Assembly: GCF_020379485.1 (NCBI RefSeq)
Contig: NC_063446.1
Coordinates: 16,503,525 to 16,567,524 of the forward strand
Reading direction: 5' to 3'
Source: Brassica napus
Taxonomy: Eukaryota > Streptophyta > Magnoliopsida > Brassicales > Brassicaceae
DNA: 64,000 nucleotides
Shown here one piece after another: positions 37,292-50,902 of this stretch (positions are counted from its first letter, which is position 1; every line of letters begins with the position of its first letter). The notes beneath the pieces were generated by a model. The model was not told the DNA's origin and ran no database searches. It was given only the letters and a program-made list of their open reading frames with translations. A program made the position numbers and the translations under genes.

Positions 37292-37602
37292 TTACCATTT
37301 ACCATATTTCAAAATCTTTGACAAAAATAAATATTGAACAGAAATTTTACTTCAGTTATAATATTAAATTATTAGTCATTAGTTCATTACCATATATAAA
37401 AATTGGTAAAATATAAATTTTTATAAAGAAAATCAAGTGAGACAAAAGAGAAGATTTATCAAATTACCTTTCATACAATAAAAGTGACCAAATAATAACA
37501 ACAAACAAATTCCTTTTTTGACAAACTTATCAAAGAAACAACAAATCATTGCATTACATAATTCAACGTCATTTTTCCTTATTTCAATCTACATAATAAA
37601 TT

Positions 37603-39611
37603 TCATCTATCTTTTAAACATTCACCCCTTACTGATATGTGGACCCGATCCTCACAAAATGGGTTCATCAGCTCGTTGTCGGCTGCGATCCTTCCCGAGC
37701 TACGGCCGGTTATCCTTCCGAACGATCCAATGCTTGAAAGACCCATGAAACTGCTACTTTCTTCGCCAAGGTTTATCGATCTTCTATGCTTTCTGAGTTT
37801 TGAGGAGTTTACATCACCTGCCTCATGATCAACAACTTCATATTGGCTCTTGCTCTTGTCGTTGTTGTTGTTCTGGGCGACGACTAACCGTACGATGACA
37901 CTTCTACAGAACGGGCACACCGGTGGTGTCACGGTTGAGGTCGTTGGGTTAGGTTTGTTGTGACAGCACAGTGCAAGTGTGCATTGCGCACACATTTGGT
38001 GACCACAGTCTTTGACTTCAATAGTGCATACTTGCTCAAAGCAAATGCAACAGAGTTCCGAGTCACTCATCTGTTAACAACGTATTATACCGCGTTATTA
38101 GAACATTTTACATATTATCAAACAGACAATTGAAGAAGCCTTATGTCAACTAAGCGGGTGTGACAGTACCTCAGACATGTTATCACCTGAGGCGGTGTCA
38201 GAGAAAGATGGTGAGTAAGCAGTTCCTTTGAGAATGGTTTCCTCTCTCTCTCTGTTAGCATCCATCAGTGCCTGTTCTAAGAGCAGTTTTGCCTCGTCAT
38301 TAAGCTCGCTGATGAACTTTAAAGGAGATGGCCAGACCAGTGGCTCTGCAGAAGACGGGTTAAGCAACGCTCCACATGCCCCGTGCTTGTGTTTCATGGC
38401 AACAACATAGGGTATCCGCCTGAAAACATGATTTCAAGATTCAATGGCTGCTCGCATGATCATACCACAAGACTTTAAATAAAGCTTAGGAAAGTGGCAA
38501 AAGAGAATGTTTATATACCCAGAAGTGTCTCTTTGAAGACGGTCAGCACCCCAAGCAAGCAATTTTCTGACGCAATCGATAGATCCGCTTCTTGCTGCCA
38601 AATGAAGAGGTGTGCTCCCTGGAGACCTGTTTAAACAAAGCTTGGAGGATTAGTCCCAAAACACTGAAACTTCTAACAAATGTTTGATTTCAAATGAAAT
38701 GATTGTATTACCCATATAGGCTAGTATTAGCACAAACAAGAGAACCACTATCCAACAGAACATTCACACATCCAGGCCGTCTTTGCCTGGCAGCTAGATG
38801 CAACGGTGTTGCTCCTTTGTCATCTCTAATATTCACAAATCTAGCATATCCCCTGAATGTTTGACCAAAAAAAAAAAAAAAAAAAGCATATCCCCTGAAT
38901 AAATGCAAATCTCAAGTGTGACCTTTTTGAATCAAGAAAAGTGATCAAGATTTGGAAAGAGACCCACCAATGAACAGCAACGGGACTGGATTGAGCAGCG
39001 GAGAGAATGGCTTGAACACAATCAGCGTGTCCATAGTAAGCTGCGTAGTGCAAGCATGTTCTTCTATTGACAGAATCAAACATCAAAACCTGCAGATTGA
39101 TTCCCAAGAAAGATCTCTCAACAACAAATTTTCAAGAAGGTGGAAGATTAAAGGAGACGTGTTGTGAGCTTACATTAGCTCCAACTTCAGCGAGCTTCTT
39201 CACGCAAGAGATCCTTCCATACATAGCAGCCAACATTAACGGAGTCTACAAGAATCGCAATCAGGTCAAAAGTTTTCAGCAACATAAATGCGAATCAGAT
39301 GTTATTTCAAACCTGCTTGTGACGATTCAACACATCTGGATTCTCAAATCGTTCCAAAAGCAAGGTCAAAATCTGCAAAACAGAAAACATCAGAAATGCG
39401 ATATTCCGGTGAGATCTCGGAGAAAACTAACCTCGATCTGGCCACTAGCAGCGGCGACGTGAAGAACGGAGTGACGATCATAAGGAGTGGTCTGATGCAA
39501 CAGACTCGGATCCGAAGTCATCACTCGACGCACAGTGACGATGTCGCCGCACTGCACGGAGGCGAATATACCGTGCTCCGGTCTCGTTCCACAGCTCATG
39601 CTCTGCCCCAT
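37603..39611 (-). CDS. XBAT31: Ankyrin-repeat RING E3 ubiquitin ligase, XBAT31 type
   Basis: Eight exons on the minus strand, 39432-39611, 39313-39372, 39174-39245, 38968-39089, 38712-38852, 38519-38626, 38170-38419 and 37603-38070, join in phase to 466 aa. All introns are GT-AG. The first half carries about five ankyrin repeats (DRHSVLHVAAASGQIE, TPLMLAAMYGR, TCLHYAAYYGH, TPLHLAARQRR, TPLHLAARSGS). A C3HC4 RING near residues 318-365 follows (CCICFEQVC, CGHQMCAQC, CPFCR). The domain order, the MGQSMSCG start (a possible N-myristoylation site) and the serine-rich tail (SINLGEESSSFMGLSS) match XBAT31 of Arabidopsis as I recall it. The RING would recruit a ubiquitin-conjugating enzyme, and the ankyrin repeats select the substrate. 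No lesion is seen. The C-terminal end (NPFCEDRVHISVRGECLKDR) looks longer than the Arabidopsis one. Confidence 0.93.
38844..38900 (-). repeat. 42-bp duplication copying the exon 5 splice acceptor
   Basis: GCATATCCCCTGAAT occurs at 38844-38858 and 38886-38900, separated by GTTTGACC and a run of A. On the minus strand each copy supplies ATTCAG followed by GGGATATGC, so the acceptor of exon 5 exists twice, 42 bases apart. The inner copy (exon start 38852) gives the standard protein. Confidence 0.88.
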
Positions 39612-39639
39612 CTCAGCTTCTCTAGAGAGATGATGTGAA

Positions 39640-41397
39640 GGTTAGGAGGATAGGAATCACGACACCGTCTGCCACCGGTGAAGCGCTCAGGCGAGAGAAT
39701 AAAGCGCCACGGTGGTTGGGGCTTCTTGGGATTGCAATGGAGAAGAAGAGGGAAGTTTCCCATTTATGTACAAGTTGATAGGCATTGAGATATTAATTTT
39801 TTAAATCTTTTTTTCCTTTTGGAAAGTGATTCCTTTTTGTAAAAAAAAATTAAAAGAGAGAGAGAGACGGAGACGACGACTCTATTGGTGTTGGAACTTT
39901 GAGGATCGCCCAACGGGCAGCATTTTTTGTTTGCCCGTGTCAGTTTGATTATAGTTACTCGGGCAGCTTGTCATATATTTTCTATCCTCTTTTTTTAGTG
40001 ACAAATATTTTTTAATGCATTCTGTTCAAATCACAAATGATTTGTTATTAAGAAAATTAGACACGTTAATGCACATATCATATACTGAAAAATCATGCTT
40101 CTACCGGCTTATTTTTTTAAATAATTTTAAAGATAATTTTTCTAAAAAGCACAAAATAATTATCATAAAAATAGCACAAAATGAAAAAAAACAACCATAG
40201 AATAACATTCATTAAAAATAAAAAAAATAATACTAGTAAAAATAATAAATTTGAAATACATAAATATTAAAAATAAAAAATTCCAATTTACACCCTAAAT
40301 TTTTAACCATAGCCCATAAACTCCCACTCCTAGAATTTAAACCTAATTCATAAAAAATTAATTTTAGGAGTAATGTGTGTTTATATTTTTTTAATGAATA
40401 ATATTTTGTATATTTTTCTTTATATGCTATTTTGAAACAAACAAAAAATATATTTTATTTTTTTAACGGCTTTTTTATTGTTATCATGTGGTATTTATCT
40501 ATTTTTAATCTACAAAACAATTTTTCGTGTGTTGCCAATATTTTTTATTGTAAGTTTTATTTATTTTTAATAAAGATAAACTAGGGAAGACAAACAAGAA
40601 ATGCACGTATGGCACAAAAATGTAAAGACCAAAAAAATTAAAATGTATAATATAAAGTTATAATAATTTATGAAATAAATGTTTAGCAAAAAACAACAAA
40701 TAAATTAAAAAGAAATTTACTTTACTAATTTCTTTGCTAATTTCTTTGGTGATAACAGAACATTCCGAACCGATGGTATTACGTTCTTCGAATATGAGAC
40801 ACTATTTCTATTATTTCTCCGATTTTTTTCTTTTATCTCCATATAGCCATATAGGTAGACACCACTTCATCTCCTTTTCTAATTCTAATTGCAGGTTTAG
40901 AGTTTAGACAGAGTTCAGTAATAAAAAATTTGCAGTGGCCAATTTTTTCTTCTAGTAATTTTCTTCTACTTCAAAACTATTGTGACAAAACGATTGTCAA
41001 CAATGCAAAACATTTTTTTTTAAAAATATCTTCTATAGCTGTTTATTATTTTATGTAAAATTTTAAGTTTTTCATGTTTTCTGTGTTACCTCTAATCTAA
41101 ACATACAAAGATATTGAGTTTCAGTTTTAATGATGATAAAGAGCGGGGTAGCTCAGTGGCGTTTAAGAGAAAATAAACCTAATACGGTGATACCATGGTT
41201 TTATTTTTGATGGCCATCGGAACTATCTTAAATGGCAAGAATACGTGGAGTACCGTGGACCTCGTGGAACTAGTCGTTTGACTTCGGTCGCCTGAACCCC
41301 ACGGTTATCAAAACAAAAAGAAATTAATGATTTAATAATTTTAAAATCAAACTCGATATCTTTTTGAACATGAACCATGTAAATCTGAATAATCTTA
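39640..41397. other. XBAT31 upstream region and AT-rich spacer
   Basis: Upstream of XBAT31 there is a GA repeat at 39856-39868 and no clear TATA box. From 39960 onward the DNA is AT-rich, with no gene recognised. A stretch GCGGGGTAGCTCAGTGG near 41143 resembles a tRNA A box but has no partner. Confidence 0.5.
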
Positions 41398-41755
41398 GGG
41401 GGGCGTGTATTCAATCAAAAATTTGAGGTGATTTGATTTTTAATGAAGTTTTAGATGATTTTAACGAATTACATAGAATAAAATGATTTTTGTTAAACCA
41501 CTCTAGAATATCACCTAAAACTATGGGATTTGAGTTTTAATTTTTTTTAACTAAGAAACTCCACCTAAACACTCTAAAATCACCTGAAAACTTTAAAATT
41601 CCACAATTTAAAATATTTTCAATAACAGTGGATTTCAGAGTTCTTTATAAAATGTCAAGTTCAATAACACTGGATTTTAAATGAGTTTTTAAAATTCATG
41701 TTGAATTTGTCATTTTAACACATATCACCTAAAACTCTCGGTTGAATACACTTCC
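41398..41755. mobile_element. Tourist-type MITE with TTA target duplication
   Basis: It starts GGGGGGCGTGTATTCAA, its right end reads TTGAATACACTTCC, and TTA lies on both sides (41395-41397 and 41756-41758). It is 358 bp long, AT-rich and non-coding. Confidence 0.82.
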
Positions 41756-42702
41756 TTAGATGAGATCATACAATAATAAAAAAAAATACATGGATAATAT
41801 TTAACAATGATAAAAAGTAGAATAAAACATATTTACAAATCACTAAAACAGCCTGAAACCTGCCTGAAACCTTTGCTAAATAAACATCTATAAATACTGT
41901 AAATAATAACACTAAATTAATAAGTTTAAAATTCATGAATATAAACGACAAAATGATGAAATGTTTATATATCAACCTAGATCTGAAATTTTGAAGACTA
42001 TAAACATTTAAAAAAAAAATTAATATAACTTTTTTTAATTTAAGGGTTTATCTCTATATAAATATCTATAAAAAATTTGGAGGCCGAGACCATGTTTTAC
42101 GCTCCTATGCCCGGCCTTACGTTAATCCTTAGATATTTTAACAAACAAACTCGTGAATCCTCCTTTCACACATACACACGTCTGCATAGTTAGAGCATTT
42201 CTAACAGTCAATATCTTTATTTTTTTAAGGGATTTTCATTTCCAACAGTTTATTATCCTCTTAAATATTAAAGAGTGAATAGTATACTATCAAATTTAAA
42301 AAAGCATTGTCTATCCCTTTAAAACACTATCCACCTTTTATTTTAGTATATATAATTATATATGCCTTGAAACTGCATGAATAACTTTTTATATATTATA
42401 TTTTAGTACTTATCGTTATGTTTTTTTAAAACTATTTCGATTAAAAATATATTATTAACATTTTTATACTATTTATAGTTATATTTGATTACATATTATT
42501 ATATTTTTTAAAAGTATTTTATTTTAATATCTGTCAAATAGTATGTTTATTGATTTTGAAAGTTTAGTAATTACTGATAATATTGAGGACAAAAATATAA
42601 TATATTATAAAATTTAAGAAATATTTAAAGATCATGATTGGAGAACTATCTTCTTCTTTTTTGAGTTTCTTTCTTTATTTAAGAGTGTGTCTTAGAAAAA
42701 AA
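41756..42702. other. AT-rich intergenic DNA, no gene seen
   Basis: No coding frame or repeat boundary could be supported. Confidence 0.5.
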
Positions 42703-43961
42703 CTAGACTCTGATCCGCGCGCCAATATAAATTTTCAGTTTTTAATTATTTATTTTATTAAATTATGTATTTGTAATATTCGTTTATATTATATTCATTA
42801 AGTAAATATTTTTTTTTGCATTTTAAACTATCTATTTTTTTACGAATGTGTGATATCATATAAAAATATTTAAAAAATGAGTATAGAGTTAATTAGATAA
42901 TTTTAAAAACAGAAATTTTTCTTTCGTGATATCATATAAATAATGATCCGCCCAGTTAACAAAAATCATGATTATTTTATGTGTAATTTTTTTTATTTTG
43001 ACAATTTCCTTAAAACTATATTAAATTTTACATATTTTAATTAGAATATTTTTAATATCTTCACCTTTTTATTTGAAATGCAACTCAATATTTTTTTAAC
43101 AATTATAACAAGATATTTAAAAAATATTTTTAGAATTTGTTTGAAAAATATGAAAATTACATTTTAAATTAAAATTATCCTAAAATATGATAAGTTTTGA
43201 TGTAAACGAAAACTCAAATTATGTCAAAAATAATTATATTCAATGATAATAACAATTTTAACTGATTATTTCTTAAAAAATACATTTACAAAAATATTGT
43301 TTGAAAGAAAATTCATTTATCTTTCAAATATAAAATGAAAATATTATAATTAAATAATAAAAAATATAAATAAAAACCATAAATTTAGCAAATGACAACT
43401 GAGTTATATTATGCTAAAATTTTCTTTCTAACAATTTATCAAATGACAAATGAGTTATGAGCAAATAATACCATATAATTTTTAAAAACATAATCATTCT
43501 TAAATATTTTTTGAATAAATAATTATTTTTAAATTTAATCAACTAAAAATAATATCCGTACAATTGTGTGAGTCAAATTCTAATTTTATTGATGCATGTT
43601 ATATATTAGTGTTGCATGTTTTAGGTAACATTTTAATGATGCACGTTTTTAAAAATCTTCATTATTAAAATTATGCACGTAAGGATAACTCATGAGTTTT
43701 TTTGGTTGATTAAATGAAATTATGTCTAAATTTATTTTAAGGATATTTCGTTAAGATAACTGAAAAAGACAAACAATAAAATAGGAAGTTTAAATTCATT
43801 TAAGTATATTTTATTAATGTAACTGAAATGACAAATAATAAATTAGACAATTTTATTAATTTTAGGATATTTAAGTGCAATTGAAAAAGACAATCGAAAA
43901 AAAAAAATTAATGAAGTAAGAACATTTTTAAATGAGTAGTTCTCTTTTAATAATAGGGAGA
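42703..43961 (-). mobile_element. Probable minus-strand Helitron
   Basis: On the minus strand the start reads TCTCCCTATTATTAAAAGAG, a common crucifer Helitron 5' end, and the end reads GGCGCGCGGATCAGAGTCTAG followed by T. The 3' hairpin is weak. A second, plus-oriented end-like sequence (CCGTACAATTGTGTGAG, then TCAAATTCTAA) lies near 43559-43588, so two elements may overlap here. Confidence 0.5.
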
Positions 43962-45794
43962 CTAGTTGGAAATGATCTTAGGTGATTGGGCACATAATTA
44001 TTTCGAACGAAAAGCTTATAAATGGGTGGTCAGTATGATACTAAAAGCCAACAGGGCCCCCCACTTTGAAAGTTTTTTTCTCGTCGGAGTCCAAGTGGCG
44101 CTAGATGACTTTTGTTTCCCGATGTAGACTTGACCATACTCCTATATCAAATGCTTTTTCACTTCTTTTTTTGTTCAATTAATGTTTTCGGGTGAAAAAA
44201 AGAGCAAAATCTTTTGTCTATTAATTTGGTGACATAAAGAGTAATCAATTTGATGCACACTACTAACAAAAAGAGTTACACTACTAACAAAAAGAGTTTT
44301 CTCGAATGAAAAAAAAAAGCTCTTTTATTGATGAGATACATTTTGCATTTTTTCTTTATTTACAAAACATGCAAATTAAATAACCAGATCAGATCTAGTT
44401 GGCAATATAAAAATTAGTCGTGCATATATTGTAATTTTTATAGAACTCAATATATCTTTTAAAAATCTTCATTTTTTAATTTTTTTAGCCGTAATATTAT
44501 AAAATTGTAATTTATGATATTATCAAAAATATGTTGAAGAGAAAATAAAGACGAAGTTTAGAGAATTAACTTCTCCCCGTAGAAACCATATAATTAAAAA
44601 TCAAAAAAGAAAAAAAAAACTCGAGAACTCTCTCAACAAAAAAGCATGGAAAACCTTAGATTGGCGGCGTCCCCCGGTGTCTGATGACCACTCCCGGAGC
44701 CGGAGGCTTCCTTTCCCCTACTCCTATGTTTTCTTTTGCTCTCATGGTAGTTCTCTCTCTTCCTGGTGATATGCACAGTGTTTCTGGAATTCGACGGAGG
44801 CCCTTGTCTTGAATCTGACCGCAGCGGAGACGAGACTGGTTGAAGGAAGGCGAACCTCTGGAACTTAGGCAAGCTGTGTGAAGAAGAACCATTGGAAAAG
44901 GTAGGCTTTTAGGGTTTGTTGGTAGGCTCCAACAGTAGTTTTCAAGCTTGACTCGTCGGTTCTCAACAACGAGATGGAGGTGGGTGGTTCCGTTGGTGTC
45001 ACCCTTTTATGTAGATATGGACCTTGGTGTCTCGGATTTGAAAGGAGAGGGGCGCGTGATTGGGCGTGTGGAGCTTGCTTACCGCTTTTGGAAGGCTCTG
45101 ACATCCCTAACCTCGCGAAGTGAACGTTGAGGCCTCATTGTCTCAACGAAGTAACCGGAGATCCAAAAGGCGGACGTATGTAAGCTGGATGGGCTCACGA
45201 GTCGCGTGCTGCTGCGGTTTCTATAGCTGTAAAGGATCGTCTATGGCCTTGCGGGAGATTGGAACAATGGCGCTTCATTCTGGATAAACGGAGCTTCGTA
45301 ACTGCATGAAGGCTTCACTTAGGAGAAAATGCTCTATGGTTCTCATAGACAGTCGTGAGGAGGTTCAAGCTCTTTCGCTTGGTTAAGGAGGGGATTTGAG
45401 TCTCAGTGGTGGTCACGTTTCATGGTGAAGCATTTGCAGTACCAAATTACAGTGTTATCAAGTAGCTTCACTTTGTTTTCTCCTGGAGAGCGAGCTGAAT
45501 CGTGTGTTCATGCCAAAACCTCAACCCGACTTTCAGAGGGATGTTTGGTAGTTCAACGGATCGCTGGAGCCTATGGTCACATGTCCTTTTGAGCTGCTCT
45601 ACGGCTCCCTTGCAAGATTACAATGCCTTAGTTCCAGACTATTTGGTGTTTCCTAAGGTGGAATATACACCACTCGGTGAGGTTGCAGTTGGTCATGCAC
45701 TGAATTCTAAGCTTACGGCACCAACGGCTCTGGTCTTATTTGTCGAGTTTCACTTTAGGTGACCTCAATGGTTTAGGAATGTAATCGAGAGCAG
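43962..45794. other. Spacer and GC-richer non-coding block upstream of a Helitron end
   Basis: From about 44640 to 45780 base composition becomes gene-like, but all frames are short and none belongs to a family I know. The block runs straight into a Helitron 3' tail, so it could be captured host sequence carried by that element. The 5' end of the Helitron was not found. Confidence 0.4.
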
Positions 45795-46085
45795 ACAACC
45801 TAATCCCCTTTCGTCATTATACAATCGATGTTGTCTATTTAGTTTTGGTGATTTATGTCAACCGAAAAACTTAATTTCTTTTTGTACATATGAAGCCTTA
45901 AAAATAATTAAAATGAGTTGTAATACATTAACTCTTCAACAATGATGATAAATTTAAGAGACCCACATTTGTATTCGCATTTTACAATCGTTAAAGACCG
46001 TAGTGTTGCAAAATGTTAAAACTATTTAATTAGCAAACATTATTATATGAACTTACTCTGCGCATGCGCGCGGATTATCATCTAG
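45795..46085 (+). mobile_element. Helitron 3' end
   Basis: It ends with the palindromic GCGCATGCGCGCGG followed by ATTATCATCTAG and then T. The preceding 290 bp match the fragments at 180-320 and 850-980. Confidence 0.7.
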
Positions 46086-46569
46086 TTAGGATCTTATTTT
46101 GCAAAAAAAATATTGCTCTTGAAAAATTCTGATGATACCCCTATAGAAACACTATGTTAGTAGTTAAGTATCTCAAATAAAAGAATCGTGACATTTATTT
46201 TTATTATTATTATTATTAATATTATTATTATTATTATTATTCTTTTTTTATGATCCGGATATCGAGATATTTTATGGAATCTGAGTAGCACCTGATCCGC
46301 GAAAGATATCCCGAAAGATCGCCGATTTCACCCCATATTAATTGACTGTAGCCAGACGCGGAGTTAATAATTTCGCACTGGAAGAAAATCGATCCCTGGT
46401 CTAGATCAACGAGACGATTTTTTCTCTAGTGGAGACCATTAGACTATCGTGACGTGGTTTATCTATTTATTTTTTTGGTCATCTGTTATTATTTTGGGTT
46501 AACAGATAACATAAGTTGCATTATATCCAAAAAAGTCAAATTTCCTTTTTTTTCTTAGTATTTTAGAGT
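46086..46569. repeat. Spacer with a (TTA)n microsatellite
   Basis: TTA/ATT repeats fill about 46199-46240. No gene is seen. Confidence 0.7.
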
Positions 46570-47320
46570 TATTCTTGGATTCACCCCCAGGGTGAACTTT
46601 TAGATTCACCAGCCAATAAGATTTCATTATTTCAATTTCGATATCTTTTAAAAAAAGAAACAAAATATTATCAAGTTATATTATGTTTTTAAAATTAAAA
46701 AAGTTAAAAAAAATAGCACCTACAGAAAAAAGAATTAAAAAAATCTTTTTAACGTCGTCAGCAAAACACTAAACCCTAAATCCTAATCCCTAAACCCTAA
46801 ATCCTAAACCCTAAACCCTTGGATAAACCTAAACCCTTGGGTAAACCTTAAACTCTTGGGTAAACTCTAAACCCTTGGATAAACCCTAAACCCTTGGATA
46901 AATCCTAAACTCTAAATAAAAACACTAAACCTTAAAACTCTAAACCCTAAATCCTAAACCCTAAACCCTAAACCCTAAACCCTGAGTGTTTTAGACCCTA
47001 AACCCTGAGTGTTTTAGTGTTTAGTGATTTTGATTTAAAGTTTAAGATTTATCCTAGAGTTTAAGATTTATCCTAGAGTCTAAGGTTTACCCAAGGGTTT
47101 AAGGTTTAGGATTTAGGGTTTAGGGATTAGGATATAGGGTTTAATGTTTTGCTGACGACGTTAAAAATATTTTTTTTTGTAATTACTACTATTTTTTATT
47201 TATTTCTTTTTACCTTTTAATTTTAAAAAGATAATATAATTTGACAATATTTTGTTTTCTTTTTTAAAAGATATCGAATATGAAATAACACAATCCTATT
47301 GGTTCATCCAAATAATAAGT
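46570..47320. mobile_element. Fold-back element with telomere-like arms, copy 2
   Basis: The left arm has TTTTTAACGTCGTCAGCAAAAC (46747-46768) and its complement lies at about 47148-47170. Outer landmarks CCAATAAGATTTCATTAT and its inverted counterpart near 47280-47300 extend the symmetry. Between them are runs of CCCTAAA (left, including several perfect units at 46940-46983) and TTTAGGG (right). The order of parts matches the element at 34253-35106. Confidence 0.7.
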
Positions 47321-50300
47321 CCTATCTTTACCTTTTATCTACAAAACTAATTTCCTTTTTATGTTTATTACACAAATAAGCCAACAAATAATCATTCAAA
47401 AATAAAATATAAAACGGTGATGTATGGTTTGGGGAAAATATTAATATAATTAGAAAAAGAAACTAAATAAATAGAGTGTACGATAGATGGAGAAGTTTAT
47501 ATATTACAAAATATGAATAATAAATAATTGATCGGCATGCAAGCTTTGTCAGACTCGACAATTTGTTTTTTGCTCTTCTTTTTATTTCCACCGACAATTA
47601 TTTTTACTTTCATGTCTCGTCTATTTATTTTTCCTACGATTTTTTTTTTCTTTTCTATTTGGTGGCACTTTTTTTTTTAACTATTTTGTTGGCACTTTGA
47701 TGATTTCGTTTTAACTCATTTGGATATCTCCTATCCATAGCACTAAGGTTGTGATCAGTAATTTATAGTGTAAAAGAAAAGTATAGTAAAAGTGAAAATG
47801 AGGGAGAAACATAAAATGGTAAAGAGAGGAAAAAAGAAAAAAATTAGTTTTGCTAGATAGTAACTAGAGTAATTTAGAGAGAAAACAATTCTACTTGATT
47901 AGCAAATAAAAGTAATAATTTCCACCTCTTTTATTTACTCTTACAATGCTAACCAGTCATATTCTATATGTAAAAACAGATTATTGATTATAATTCAAAC
48001 TGTTAAATTATTTTCATTTTCAACCATGGCCTTAGATTTTTTTTCTGACAAAGACGACACTAGTTTTTACACTAAAAATAGTTTTATCATTATATTTTAA
48101 AATTAAAATTTACTATTAAAATTTAATATGTTCAATAAATAATTATTATGTAAGTATATCATAATAAGATATATTTTATTTTACTTTTTTTTATTGTATT
48201 TATCTTAGATATTTATTTAATTTTATATTTTATTAATATAATAACTGAATAATGTTTAATGGTGTAAATATGTATCGCACTTTGATGTAGTACTATAACT
48301 TTACTAGAAAAAATTAGCGTGAAACTAAACTAAAACGGTGTTTTACTGTTAGATTGGAGACGATCCGAAAATGATACATAATCACTCTTTTCTTACAAAT
48401 ATATACACATTTATAGAGTTGTATTTCCTAAAACATGCAAAATAACCTAATTTCCTCTGAAAAATCATAATTAAAATATCATGATCATGGTACTGCAAGA
48501 AGTCACAAATAATAATATTCTCTTAAGGACCTTAGACTATCTCTACAATGGCCAATTTAACACTTTTTTTACCAAAAATAATAATATTCTCTTACCGAGT
48601 GTTTATTAATTAGTATCAACTCAAAGGTAATTCGCAAAGCCTACGAATAGTCGCTCTTCTGATAAACCTTAGATATCTTTTAATATTCCAACACTGAAGA
48701 AATCAAAGTATGAAATGGGTTTTGTTTAGAATAACAAAAAAACCTACTAGACTGAATGTACTGTAGTGATTATAACGTAACGTAGGTTACAACCAGAAAA
48801 GGCACTGTAGTAATTATAAAGTCAGATTTTTAAGCTGCTGCAAGAAGTTAATTTATAGTACAAAAGAGTATATCGTATCTCATAAACAAAATTAGTAAAC
48901 TAAGACAAGTGGATTCATAACGTCTGTGCGAAGTAATACTACTTTTTGGCGCTTCCATTATATTAACACATACAAATTCTGAAAGGTATTAACGAGTTAT
49001 TTACTTATCAAGTAAGTGATATTCTTTACTTTAAAAACAGTGGAAAAAAAACTGTGAAAATAAAACGTTAATATATAACAGTTTTAGATTTGCTGGGATC
49101 TGAAGTTAAGTATATGGAAACAAACATCAAGTCTCTTTGCCAAAAAATTGTTTGATGGATCTTGATGTCATATGAGGTGAGTTTAATGTTTAAAACAACA
49201 AAAAAAACAGACTCACATATATATATTGCAGTTTTTGAAATTCGCAAATTAGTAAAACCAAATCAAAAAGTCTCATAATAAAACAATCTATTTGATCGGA
49301 TACGTTAAATACTACAAACTAAGAGTAGACTTTTTTGTTGTTGTATACATCATCGTTCAACAGAAAACTTACATGTTAGACAATTATACATGGAGAATCG
49401 ACAGTTCAGCTTACAACATATATGAGTTTCCGAGAAGTAGCATTATATAATTGTATTTATCTGAAAATTATTAGATAATTTGTATAAAGGATGATAATAA
49501 ATAGTGTTCAACTTTAATATACACAGAAATAAATTAACACAGCAAACTAATATTGTATAACTTGAATTTTAAGAAAATGATATTCGTCCGATGATTTTGT
49601 TCTAAGCTCATAAAGTATATGTTTCTTTTCACACAACATGCAATTTTATAAACGTATACAACTCATCCTGTTCGTTGAGTAGCAGAGAAATACTTGTCTT
49701 GTTAGCACAACCAAGAGCGTATCAGAGAATCATATCACTTAGATTTTATAACTTGTACGGCTTAATAACAGATGACATATCATAAATGTTAAAAAGTGAC
49801 ATAAGATTCCGAAAGATTCTTCTAAATACTTTAAATTAAGAATCCATTTGATTATATCAGGAATATTTTCTATGTACGTAGGCAGGGGCATCTACATGAA
49901 AATAAATAAATTTTGAAATCTGCCACATATAACTTTTCAAATATCCAAATACTTTATTTAAGAAATGTCGGAATTGAACACTTATGATGAATTTTTAAAT
50001 AAGACTTCCCGAAAATGCAATTCTAAAATATATAGATAGTCTCAACCTAAGATGAATAAATGGTGGTCAGAAGTAGATATGCGTAATGTTTGTCCAATAA
50101 AAAGAGAGATTTAAGATGTGATTAAGAATTTAAGATAGTTAATTAGATTTTTAATTGGTAAGTAGCTTTCATGGGGTTTTGCTTAAACGCGATTAGGTGG
50201 CTGAAAATAGTCTTTAGGTGGAGATGAGAAGAGTAGACAATCAACTGACATTTCTGACTACTAATTAGGTTACGTAATTAGGCGTTAAAAGTACTATGTG

Positions 50301-50902
50301 TTGTGAGAATAGCGGCGAACAAATCAAGCAGACTATATGATGCAGCGGAAAGTACAGTAATATAAAAATCTTATTTAATCTCTGAATGCATAAAATCAAT
50401 GTTTTCTCAAATTCGTTGAGATCCTTATAGATCTACCAAAACAAAAAACAAATAGAAAATTTTTAACTTTTATTGATCAAATGATAAAAATCAGTACAAA
50501 CTTAAGAGTAAAAGAATATATATAAAAAACATAAAACATTAAAACAATAAAGATAATTATCTAAATTTAATATAACTAATCAAAATATTAAATTTATTGG
50601 GACATTGTGCGTTTTTGTTGTTTTGAACGGATCTTTGCCGAATATGTAATGTCTGGTTTCATAATTATCATGTCTTCACCATATTTGATCATATAGTGGA
50701 GGACCAATAATTTTTTTGTACTTTTTGTACAAATCTTTCTTCCACGGATATTCATCTGTAGGATAATAACGTCTGAGCAACATAGTAATCAGAGAAACAA
50801 AATCAAACTTTGATTAAGAAACCAAAGTGCCAGTTCTGATATTAATCGATGTAACGGAAGGTACGACAATACAAAAATCTTATTTAGTATTTAAGTACCT
50901 AA
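47321..50902. other. AT-rich intergenic DNA, no gene seen
   Basis: Over 3.5 kb without a credible coding frame, RNA gene or complete transposon. Confidence 0.55.

Noticed and set aside
39067..39638. Plus-strand frames of 131 and 116 codons across the start of XBAT31
   Set aside because: They run antisense through well-supported exons and introns of XBAT31.
41143..41230. tRNA-like start GCGGGGTAGCTCAGTGG
   Set aside because: No B box, no T arm and no cloverleaf can be drawn downstream. It is at most a SINE or tRNA fragment.
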